A stretch of 17,971 nt of DNA from assembly GCA_002354005.1 (NCBI GenBank), contig DEKS01000174.1, positions 14,642 through 32,612 on the forward strand. The letters are read 5' to 3'. Source of the stretch: Bacteroidales bacterium UBA2716 (lineage in GTDB: Bacteria > Bacteroidota > Bacteroidia > Bacteroidales > UBA932). This document shows positions 7,619 to 13,894 of this stretch, piece by piece. The notes under the pieces were generated by a model. It saw only the letters and a list, made by a program, of their open reading frames with translations. It did no database searches and was not told the DNA's origin. Each line of letters begins with the position of its first letter. The first letter of the stretch is position 1. Both the position numbers and the translations under genes were made by a program.

Positions 7619-7649
7619 CAAAGTTACAAATTTTGAAGCGTGGTGGCAA
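7619..7649 (-). promoter_or_regulatory. Promoter of the carboxylesterase, leaderless type
   Basis: On the minus strand TTG (7649-7647), 20 bp, then TAACTTTG (7626-7619), then CCCT and the ATG (7614-7612). Because the -7 box ends only 4 nt before the ATG, the mRNA should begin at or within a few bases of the start codon. The signal peptide fixes this start. The TTG lies at the outer edge of palindromic copy 2. Confidence 0.6.
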
Positions 7650-7744
7650 GTAATTCATTATATGAATGTTATATATTTTCCCATAGTTAATTTCGCGCAG
7701 GGGGTAAATGCATAAAAAACAATGAATCAAAGGGTTGCGCCCAC
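7640..7744. repeat. 105-bp palindromic element, copy 2 (divergent gap)
   Basis: Read on the minus strand: GTGGGCG (7744-7738), exactly 30 bp, TTACCCC (7707-7701), a diverged centre, then a TGGGAAA arm, 30 bp and CCACCAC (7646-7640, 5 of 7 matches to CGCCCAC). It is one base longer than copies 1 and 3. The central stem is largely degraded, so it should not terminate. It occupies most of the 154 bp between two divergent genes, and its two ends carry the TTG of both promoters. Confidence 0.6.
7653..7667. promoter_or_regulatory. Short inverted repeat in the divergent promoter region
   Basis: ATTCAT, spacer TAT, ATGAAT, a perfect 6-bp palindrome just upstream of the carboxylesterase -33 TTG and inside palindromic copy 2. 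It could bind a dimeric regulator, or it may be chance in AT-rich sequence. Confidence 0.2.
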
Positions 7745-7764
7745 GGGAAAAAGTGTTAACTTTG
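7735..7764 (+). promoter_or_regulatory. Promoter of the beta-lactamase-fold hydrolase, leaderless type
   Basis: TTG (7735-7737), 19 bp, then TAACTTTG (7757-7764), then TCCT and ATG at 7769. The -7 box matches TAnnTTTG exactly and ends 4 nt before the start codon. The arrangement mirrors the carboxylesterase promoter. The TTG is the start of TTGCGCCCACG, the terminus of palindromic copy 2. Confidence 0.65.
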
Positions 7765-7768
7765 TCCT

Positions 7769-8833
7769 ATGAGGAAAATTACACTTTTTGTTGCAGCATT
7801 CGTGCTGCTGATGGCCTGCGGGCGGCCTACGGACCCGCTGCCCCGCAAAGCGGCCTCCCCTGAACTGGAAGCGGCTTTTGCTTCGTATCTCCAGGCTGTA
7901 GCCGACAGTTCCGAAGACCTGCACAGCGTTATGGTGCTGCAGCATGGGGCCGTGCTGGCGGAAAAGCAGATTGCTCCTGATACCGCGCACATTATGAACT
8001 CTGTGAGTAAGACCTTTACCGCCACGGCGGTTGGTTTCGCCATCACGGAAGGCTTGCTGAAATTGGAGGACAAGATTGTGGACCTGTTCCTGGAGAGTGT
8101 TCCCGAACAGCCGCAGGAGTATCTGGCCGATATCACCATCCGCAACCTTCTCACGATGAATTCCGGCCACGGAAAAGATCCCACCTATGTTACGAGGGTA
8201 CAGGACTGTGACTGGATTCAGGCCTTTATGGAATGGCCCATCGAGTATGAACCAGGCACTTGCTACTGCTACAATAGCCTGGGCACCTACCTGCTTTCGG
8301 CCGCCGTACAGAAAGTGACCGGCCAGAAAGTGGTCGATTATCTGGATACCCGCCTCTGGCAGCCTCTGGGCATTGCCAAACCGTTCTGGCAGGAAAGCCC
8401 TGCCGGCATCAACACCGGCGGATGGGGCTTATATCTGCACACGGAAGACCTGGCCCGAATGGGGTTGTGCCTTTTGAATGGCGGTCAGTTCCGTGGCAAG
8501 CAGGTTATTCCGGCCGAGTGGGTAGCCGAAATGAGCCGTTGTCAGGTTCCTTCCGTAAGCGCCGGCATCAATGAACGCCAGTTACATGCCATGCTGGAAG
8601 ACGAATCCAGCCCGGTCCGTTCCTATTTCGATCCCGCCGAAAACGACTGGGTGCAAGGCTACGGTTACCAGATGTGGAGGTGCCGTTTCAATGCCTTTAG
8701 GGCCGATGGCGCCAACGGTCAGTATATCATCGTCATTCCGGAAAAAGACGCTGTGGTAGTAACTACCGCCCACATCCCCAATATGCGTCAGGAAATCCAG
8801 CTCATCTGGGACCACCTGCTTCCGGCACTCTAA
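7769..8833 (+). CDS. Beta-lactamase-fold serine hydrolase lipoprotein (class C/EstB-like)
   Basis: A 354-residue protein starting at ATG 7769. This start gives a lipoprotein signal (MRKITLFVAA, lipobox LMAC, Cys17). The catalytic S-x-x-K motif is Ser78-Val-Ser-Lys81 (NSVSKTFT). The second motif, usually YSN or YAN, is YNS (Tyr168-Asn169-Ser170) in PGTCYCYNS. The third motif region is DGANGQ (313-318), close to the G-x-x-G-Q of EstB-like esterases and not the KTG of true beta-lactamases. The length and the C-terminal motif favour an esterase or D-amino-acid/peptide hydrolase over antibiotic resistance. Being surrounded by six other esterases supports an esterase role, by inference. The gene is monocistronic, with its own promoter upstream and palindromic copy 3 just after its stop. 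Confidence 0.82.
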   Translation: MRKITLFVAAFVLLMACGRPTDPLPRKAASPELEAAFASYLQAVADSSEDLHSVMVLQHGAVLAEKQIAPDTAHIMNSVSKTFTATAVGFAITEGLLKLEDKIVDLFLESVPEQPQEYLADITIRNLLTMNSGHGKDPTYVTRVQDCDWIQAFMEWPIEYEPGTCYCYNSLGTYLLSAAVQKVTGQKVVDYLDTRLWQPLGIAKPFWQESPAGINTGGWGLYLHTEDLARMGLCLLNGGQFRGKQVIPAEWVAEMSRCQVPSVSAGINERQLHAMLEDESSPVRSYFDPAENDWVQGYGYQMWRCRFNAFRADGANGQYIIVIPEKDAVVVTTAHIPNMRQEIQLIWDHLLPAL

Positions 8834-8839
8834 AGCGCC

Positions 8840-8943
8840 GTGGGCGTAATCACCTGAAAGTCATTCATAAATAAATTTACCCCTGGGCAAAAAAGCCTAG
8901 GGGTAAATTATTAACTAATTAGTATCTAGCAACATACGCCCAC
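8840..8943. repeat. 104-bp palindromic element, copy 3 (convergent gap, most complete)
   Basis: GTGGGCG (8840-8846), 30 bp, TTACCCC...GGGGTAA stem-loop (8877-8906), 30 bp, CGCCCAC (8937-8943). The outer nine bases GTGGGCGTA pair perfectly with TACGCCCAC, so the whole element could fold as one long interrupted hairpin. It starts 6 bp after the stop of the beta-lactamase-fold gene and ends 32 bp before the stop of the convergent CE1 operon. No target-site duplication was evident. Confidence 0.75.
8874..8909. terminator. Bidirectional intrinsic terminator (core of copy 3)
   Basis: AATTTACCCCT (8874-8884) pairs perfectly with AGGGGTAAATT (8899-8909). A G-U wobble and GGC/GCC extend the stem to 15 bp around a loop of six A. 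T-rich but broken tracts follow on both sides. It lies between convergent genes and would stop both the beta-lactamase-fold mRNA and the long SusC operon mRNA. Confidence 0.75.
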
Positions 8944-8975
8944 AACCACAAACGGCCGCGGGCAAAGAAGCGCTA

Positions 8976-10187
8976 CTACTTGAACAGCAGCGGAACGAAC
9001 TCGCTCAGGTAGATGCGCCAGTTCTTCCAGATGTGACCGCCGTCGGTTTCCATGTAAGTGTACTTGAAACCATTCTGGTCCAGTTTCTTCATGAAGTCGA
9101 TATTGGCCTGATACAGGAAGTCGGTCTTGCCGCAGCCAATCCACAGGAGTCTGGGCTTGGAAGCATAGTATTTGGCCAGTTTGGCGTCAAAATCCTGATA
9201 CATGGGGCTCACAGAAGGATCGCTCACGCCGATAGCCGCACTGAACATACCGGAATAGTTGAAGTAGTCCGGATAGTTGAGGCTAAGGTACAGCGTGTGG
9301 AAACCACCCATGGACAAGCCGCAAACGGCACGGCTCTGTTTCTTGGCGATGGTGCGGTAACGGCCGTCGATGAATTTCACAATCTCGGGGAAAGCGGTCT
9401 CGAAGCTACCCTCCATGGTCTTGGGCAGCGACATGGTGGGATTCACATAACCCGTGGAATTCTCCAGCGGAGCGGCTTCCTGGGAGATATTGCCGTTGGT
9501 GAACACCACAATCATGGGTTTGGCCTCACCGCGGGCAATCAGGTTGTCAAGAATTTGCGTGGCACGGCCCTGGGTAACCCAGGCATCTTCGTCACCGCCG
9601 ATGCCATGAAGCACATAGAGCACGGGATACTTGGCCTTGGAGGTCTCGTAGCCGGCAGGAGTGTACACGGTAAGGCGGCGGTTGAAACCGGCGGTAGCGC
9701 TGTAGTACCAAACCTTGGAAACAGTGCCATGCGGCACGTCATGGATGGCGTAGAGGTCGCTGCGGGCGCCTTCCTTGGCCACCAGCAGCACGCTGGTAAG
9801 GCTGGCCACATCGCGGTTCACCCACATGTTGTGCGGGTCGATCTGACTCACGCCATCTACACGGAAGGTATAATTGTACAGGTCGGGTGCCACGGCAAAA
9901 GGAGTGGTGTACTCCCAAACGCCGCCTTTCCCTTCTTTGAGTTCACCTACGCCGGGAATATCCACGGCCATTTTGTTGCCGCCAAATTCCACCTCCTGTT
10001 TCACGGTGGGCAGGAAATCACCGGTAACTTCCACCTTCACGGCCTTGGGAGCCATAAAACGGAAGGTGACGGTACCATCGGCATTGATAACGGGCGATTC
10101 CACGGAAGGGCCGCCCCAAAGGGCCTGCTGGGCATGGGCGGAAAGGCCGATGCACAGGGCTGCAATGGCAATAACAAGCTTTTTCAT
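8976..10187 (-). CDS. CE1-type esterase with N-terminal E-set (CBM48-like) domain
   Basis: A 403-residue secreted enzyme. The start at 10187 is chosen because MKKLVIAIAA and the following LCIGLSAHAQ form a signal peptide, and because the ATG overlaps the upstream stop (TAATG). A longer in-frame start at 10241 would lie within the previous gene. The E-set domain is about residues 28-135 (VEVTGDFLP, YNYTFRVDG). The CE1/esterase-D domain is about 155-403: YVLHGIGGDEDAW, Ser292 in GLSMGG, probable Asp356 in CGKTDF and His385 in GGHIWKNW. It is the closest relative in the window of the esterase at 1260-2510. As last gene of the SusC operon it should act on the same glycan, probably removing acyl or aromatic ester groups. 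The exact ester is unknown. Confidence 0.87.
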   Translation of the reverse strand: MKKLVIAIAALCIGLSAHAQQALWGGPSVESPVINADGTVTFRFMAPKAVKVEVTGDFLPTVKQEVEFGGNKMAVDIPGVGELKEGKGGVWEYTTPFAVAPDLYNYTFRVDGVSQIDPHNMWVNRDVASLTSVLLVAKEGARSDLYAIHDVPHGTVSKVWYYSATAGFNRRLTVYTPAGYETSKAKYPVLYVLHGIGGDEDAWVTQGRATQILDNLIARGEAKPMIVVFTNGNISQEAAPLENSTGYVNPTMSLPKTMEGSFETAFPEIVKFIDGRYRTIAKKQSRAVCGLSMGGFHTLYLSLNYPDYFNYSGMFSAAIGVSDPSVSPMYQDFDAKLAKYYASKPRLLWIGCGKTDFLYQANIDFMKKLDQNGFKYTYMETDGGHIWKNWRIYLSEFVPLLFK

Positions 10188-11362
10188 TACTTGAAGAGTT
10201 TTTGTGCAAAGGTATTCAGGTACAGGCGCCAATTGCTCCACACATGGCCGCCGTCAGAGACAAAGTACTCGTGCTCCAGGCCCTGCTCCAGCAGTTTGGC
10301 ATGCATTTCCTCGGCGCCCTTGAACAGGAAGTCGGTGTTGCCGCATGCCAGGAAGTAGAGCTTCACGCCAGCCTTCTTGAGGGCGGCAATCTGCTCGGGC
10401 GTGGCGCTGCCGGCAGCGGACAGGGGGCAAATGTAGTCGAACAGTTCGGGATACAGGATGCTGGCCTGGATGGTATGGCCGCCCCCCATGGAAAGGCCGG
10501 CGATAGCACGGGAGGAAGGTTTGGCAATGGCGCGGAAGTTCTTCTCGATGAAGGGGACAATTTCCGTGCAGAGGCTCCGCACGTAACCGTTCATCACCAG
10601 GTCTTTTTCGGCATCTGACATCTTCTCAAAAGCCTCGCGGTCCCAGCGGTTGCCCATGGGCTTCTCGGGGATGTTGAGGGTGCGGGCGGCCGCCTGGTTG
10701 GCATTGCCGTTGGGCATGACCACAATCATGGGCTCGGCCAGACCTTTCTCAATCAGGTTGTCCAGGATCTGGGCGGTACGACCCATGGAGGTCCAGGCTT
10801 CCTCGTCACCGCCTGCGCCGTGCAGGAGGTAAAGCACCGGATACTTCTTCTTGGGATTGTTCTCGTAGCCGTAAGGAGTATATACCGTCAGGCGGCGGTC
10901 CATGCCCAGGATTTTGCTGGTGTACCAGGGATGGCTCACGGTGCCGTGCTGATGGGCTTCGCCGTAATTTTCCGTGCGCTCGCCGGGAACCAGGAGCATG
11001 GGAAGGTAACGGGTACCGTCTCGCTGCACAAGCACGTTCTGGGGATCGTTCACGGAAACGCCGTCCACATAGAAGGTGTAGGTGTAGATTTCCGGAGCAG
11101 GAAGCGGAATCTTCACTTCCCAGACGCAGTTCTCGCCGCGTTTCATGTCGATGGTGTCCATCCAGGGATTCGCCATCCAGGAGCCGTTGAGCTTGACTAC
11201 GGTAGCATAGTCGGCCTTGAGGCGGAAGGTGACGGAGTCGTTCTGGATTTCAGGAGAGACGATGGGCTTCTGTCCCCAGAACGCAAAGTTGGTGAGTTCC
11301 TGGGCCTGCAGGGTCCCCAAAATGGTGAGTCCAAGGGCAAGGGTAGATAAGATTCGTTTCAT
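10187..11362 (-). CDS. CE1-type esterase with N-terminal E-set domain (divergent paralogue)
   Basis: A 391-residue protein with a signal peptide (MKRILSTLAL, then GLTILGTLQA, then Q). The E-set domain is about residues 33-125 but lacks the VTGDFLP stretch of its two paralogues and has VKLNGSW instead. The CE1 domain is about 140-391: YLLHGAGGDEEAW, Ser291 in GLSMGG, probable Asp344 in CGNTDF and His373 in GGHVWSNW. An extra loop rich in charged residues (about 228-258) lies before the nucleophile and probably shapes the substrate cleft. The stop TAA shares its final A with the ATG of the next esterase, which suggests translational coupling. The sequence differences from its neighbours suggest a different ester or position on the same polysaccharide. 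That is inference. Confidence 0.86.
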   Translation of the reverse strand: MKRILSTLALGLTILGTLQAQELTNFAFWGQKPIVSPEIQNDSVTFRLKADYATVVKLNGSWMANPWMDTIDMKRGENCVWEVKIPLPAPEIYTYTFYVDGVSVNDPQNVLVQRDGTRYLPMLLVPGERTENYGEAHQHGTVSHPWYTSKILGMDRRLTVYTPYGYENNPKKKYPVLYLLHGAGGDEEAWTSMGRTAQILDNLIEKGLAEPMIVVMPNGNANQAAARTLNIPEKPMGNRWDREAFEKMSDAEKDLVMNGYVRSLCTEIVPFIEKNFRAIAKPSSRAIAGLSMGGGHTIQASILYPELFDYICPLSAAGSATPEQIAALKKAGVKLYFLACGNTDFLFKGAEEMHAKLLEQGLEHEYFVSDGGHVWSNWRLYLNTFAQKLFK

Positions 11363-11387
11363 TACAGTATGTTTTTGTGTTTATGGT

Positions 11388-12206
11388 TTATTTGAACGAT
11401 TCTCCGGCTTTTTGCAGGGCATGCGGGAGGCAGGCACGCCAGAACTCCCACTGGTGTCCATAACCGGGAACAGTGATGTATTCGATGTTCACGCCCTTCT
11501 CCTTCATGGCGTCCACGAAAGGAGTGATATTGGCCATCGGGGTGGTGGTGTCGGCCTCTCCGGTTTCCACGGTTATGCCGGGAAGGATGCCCGGGTCGGA
11601 TACCATATAAGCCATGTTGGCATCTGCCGCAGGGCTCATGGCATACGCATAGCTGAACTTCTGGGGATACTTAAGCGCATAATACAGCGTTCCGTATCCG
11701 CCCATGGAAAGACCGGCCACAGCACGCTTCCCGCTGAACTTGTATTCAGACTCCACCTTGGGCATGAGTTCTTCATACATGTACTTCTCAAAGTCTCCCA
11801 TGTAGAAGCTCATCTGGGCGTCAGGCATCACAATAATCATAGGGACTCCACCCGTCTTTACATACTTGGCGGCGATGGCAGCGGCATTTCCGCCCTGTAC
11901 GCCACCATATGCGTTCTTTCCGTCGGCCAGCCACGCATTGTTGTCGTCTCCGGCACCGTGCAGGAGATAGAGGATGGGATAATCCTTGTTGGCGTCAAAC
12001 TTGGGAGGCAGCCACACGTTGTACTTCATGGTCTGCTTCATGTTTTTGCTCACAATCTCCAGGTCCTTCTTTTCCTGACCGTTGGGATAGAGGAGATCTA
12101 TCAGGCTCTCCTGCCCCTCATTCCCTTTCTCGGGGTTATTTTTACCGCAAGCACCGGGGATTAACATCCCCAGTGCTGCGGAAAATATCAAAAGATAACG
12201 TTTCAT
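11388..12206 (-). CDS. CE1-type esterase lipoprotein, single catalytic domain
   Basis: The 272-residue protein starts at ATG 12206, which overlaps the stop of the SusE-position gene by one base. This start gives MKRYLLIFSA and a lipobox ending PGAC (Cys20). A start five codons earlier would lengthen the n-region. There is no E-set domain. After a short charged linker the esterase domain runs from about residue 45: YLLHGAGDDNNAW, Ser167 in GLSMGG, probable Asp219 and His251 in GYGHQWEFW. This compact form resembles catalytic domains of acetyl-xylan and feruloyl esterases (for example XynZ-type). The lipid anchor would hold it at the membrane, perhaps at the cell surface beside SusD, unlike the two soluble esterases that follow. 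It is separated from the next gene by 25 bp. Confidence 0.86.
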   Translation of the reverse strand: MKRYLLIFSAALGMLIPGACGKNNPEKGNEGQESLIDLLYPNGQEKKDLEIVSKNMKQTMKYNVWLPPKFDANKDYPILYLLHGAGDDNNAWLADGKNAYGGVQGGNAAAIAAKYVKTGGVPMIIVMPDAQMSFYMGDFEKYMYEELMPKVESEYKFSGKRAVAGLSMGGYGTLYYALKYPQKFSYAYAMSPAADANMAYMVSDPGILPGITVETGEADTTTPMANITPFVDAMKEKGVNIEYITVPGYGHQWEFWRACLPHALQKAGESFK

Positions 12207-13873
12207 TACTCCGCGATACATACAAAGGAATAACCGGTAGAACCAACGAACTTATAAGCGCCGCCGGCCACCTCTGCCACACTGAGTGTCTCTCCGGGCT
12301 GAACCAGCACCGTAGCGCCCTCGGCATCGATGTAGCGGGTTCCGCCAACGCCCATGCCCCACATGCTCAAGTCGTAACCATTGCCAAAGGTGTGGTTTTC
12401 GTGAGCATATTCCTTGCACTCGTACTCACCAGCATAATTACTTTCGCCTTCGGTAAGAACCAGCTGGAACCAGGCCACTTCCTCGCCATCAGCATTCTTC
12501 AGGGTCAGATTGTGGGTCTTCACACCGGCTACGGGAGCAAAGGTCTCGTCAACAGCATCGGAGAGCTCAACGGTAAAGGTGTATTCAGGGGTATCCTGGC
12601 CACCGCCGTTACCAATGACAAAGTCGAAGCCTGCTCCGCTGAACTCATAAACATCGTCACCCAGTTTGGCAACTTCAAGTTCTGCACCGGGCTCGATGAG
12701 CACGACGGAACCGTCGGTAGCGATGTAGCGGGAACCACCCACACCCATGCCCCACATGCTCAGGTCGTAACCGTTGCCGAAGGTATGGTCTTCGTGTGCA
12801 TATTCCTTACAGAGATACTTGCCGGAGAGGTCGGTTTCACCTTCTTTCAGAACCAGCTGGAACCAGGCTACCTCCTCGCCGGCGGCATTGAAGAAGGTGA
12901 GGTTATGCGTCTTCACGCCGACAACGGGAGCGAAGGTCTCATCAACGGCATCACTCAATTCTTCGGTATAGGTATATTCAGGAGCGGGAGCATCGCCGGG
13001 AGTCAGCTCTGCGATCTCGCCCTCGAAGACGGCCCAGTTGGGATAGGTAGCTTCGGAACCCCAAGTAATGGTGTACTTGGGCCCCTTCTTGGCCACCTCG
13101 ATGGTACCGGAAGTAATGTGGGTAACGTCTTCACCAGCCCACCAGCAGGTGCCCCAGTGGAAGATACCCATACCCCAGGAGCTTGCGTCAAACTCATAAC
13201 CCGGAGCGAACTCGCCAGGATTCAGGACTGTACCGTCACCGGCGGTATAGACACCCTCATGGAGGGAGCCATCGGCGCTGTACAGATCGGCCGTCAGGGC
13301 GTAACCGTCACCGGTGGGCGTACCCATACCGTCAACGCTCATGCCATCGGTACCGAGTTTCACAGTCACGGAGCCGTCATTCTTCTGGGCAACCAGCACT
13401 TTGGTGAGCTTCACCGGTTCCGGATCGGGTTCGTAAACCAGATCACCCTTCCACATGGTGCGATAGGCAGCGCCGGAAGCATCGAAGAGAACGAAGACAA
13501 AGCGATAGGTATCAGCCTCTTTCTTCACGGAGATCTGACCGTCAATGATGGCCTGGCCATTCACAGTCGTGTTTCCACCATTGGTAATGAAGCACAGGTT
13601 CTTTTCACCGGGACCATAGACACCGGGCTCAAGATAGTACTGGGCACGGGGGCCTACCAGGGCGGTCTTGACAGCCGCTCCGCCTTCACCACTGAACTGA
13701 AGATAGAAGATACGGGAGGATTCGGTCTTCTCAAAGGAAGAGGACACAAGCGTCGTGAGGACGGGCTGCTGGGCCTCGGGATAAATACCCTTCAGCGGTT
13801 CCAGCGTGGTCTTGGTGCAGGAGACGACGGCCAGTGCGGCCACCATCAAACTGTATATGAATGCTTTTTTCAT
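12206..13873 (-). CDS. SusE/F-position surface lipoprotein with tandem repeat domains
   Basis: A 555-residue lipoprotein (lipobox AVVSC, Cys19) placed directly after SusD, where glycan-binding SusE/SusF-type proteins sit. I do not recognise its domain family. It appears to be four related beta-rich units: about 35-150, 155-295, 299-429 and 430-555. The last two are near copies, with about 68 of the first 82 positions identical by hand count and both containing HTFGNGYDLSMWGMGVGG. The second unit keeps a diverged version (GYEFDASSWGMGI) followed by a Trp cluster (Trp240, Trp244, Trp245). No enzyme motif is seen. Exposed aromatic residues in each unit suggest carbohydrate binding by aromatic stacking, which is inference. 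It starts 21 bp after the SusD stop and its own stop overlaps the next ATG (TAATG). Confidence 0.75.
   Translation of the reverse strand: MKKAFIYSLMVAALAVVSCTKTTLEPLKGIYPEAQQPVLTTLVSSSFEKTESSRIFYLQFSGEGGAAVKTALVGPRAQYYLEPGVYGPGEKNLCFITNGGNTTVNGQAIIDGQISVKKEADTYRFVFVLFDASGAAYRTMWKGDLVYEPDPEPVKLTKVLVAQKNDGSVTVKLGTDGMSVDGMGTPTGDGYALTADLYSADGSLHEGVYTAGDGTVLNPGEFAPGYEFDASSWGMGIFHWGTCWWAGEDVTHITSGTIEVAKKGPKYTITWGSEATYPNWAVFEGEIAELTPGDAPAPEYTYTEELSDAVDETFAPVVGVKTHNLTFFNAAGEEVAWFQLVLKEGETDLSGKYLCKEYAHEDHTFGNGYDLSMWGMGVGGSRYIATDGSVVLIEPGAELEVAKLGDDVYEFSGAGFDFVIGNGGGQDTPEYTFTVELSDAVDETFAPVAGVKTHNLTLKNADGEEVAWFQLVLTEGESNYAGEYECKEYAHENHTFGNGYDLSMWGMGVGGTRYIDAEGATVLVQPGETLSVAEVAGGAYKFVGSTGYSFVCIAE
12209..12979 (-). 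repeat. In-gene tandem duplication (two units of about 380-390 bp)
   Basis: Unit A is 12587-12979 (residues 299-429) and unit B is 12209-12586 (430-555). Both encode SDAVDETFAPV, GVKTHNLT, EEVAWFQLVL, KEYAHE and YDLSMWGMGVGG in the same order. Identity falls off in the last 40 residues of each unit. The similarity suggests a recent duplication, and such repeats can change number by recombination. Confidence 0.85.
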
Positions 13874-13894
13874 TGCTGTTTTCCTTTAATAGAA

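Noticed and set aside
7769..8833. The beta-lactamase-fold gene as an antibiotic-resistance enzyme
   Set aside because: The third motif is G-A-N-G-Q and not KTG, the second is YNS, and the neighbours are esterases. An esterase or peptide hydrolase is more likely.
10188..10241. Longer start for the CE1 gene ending at 8976
   Set aside because: The extra 18 residues overlap the previous coding region and bury a good signal peptide. The TAATG overlap marks the real start.
9033..10358. A 441-codon open frame on the plus strand opposite the last two CE1 genes
   Set aside because: It is the shadow of two well-supported CE1 genes. Similar antisense frames appear opposite the other esterases for the same codon-bias reason.
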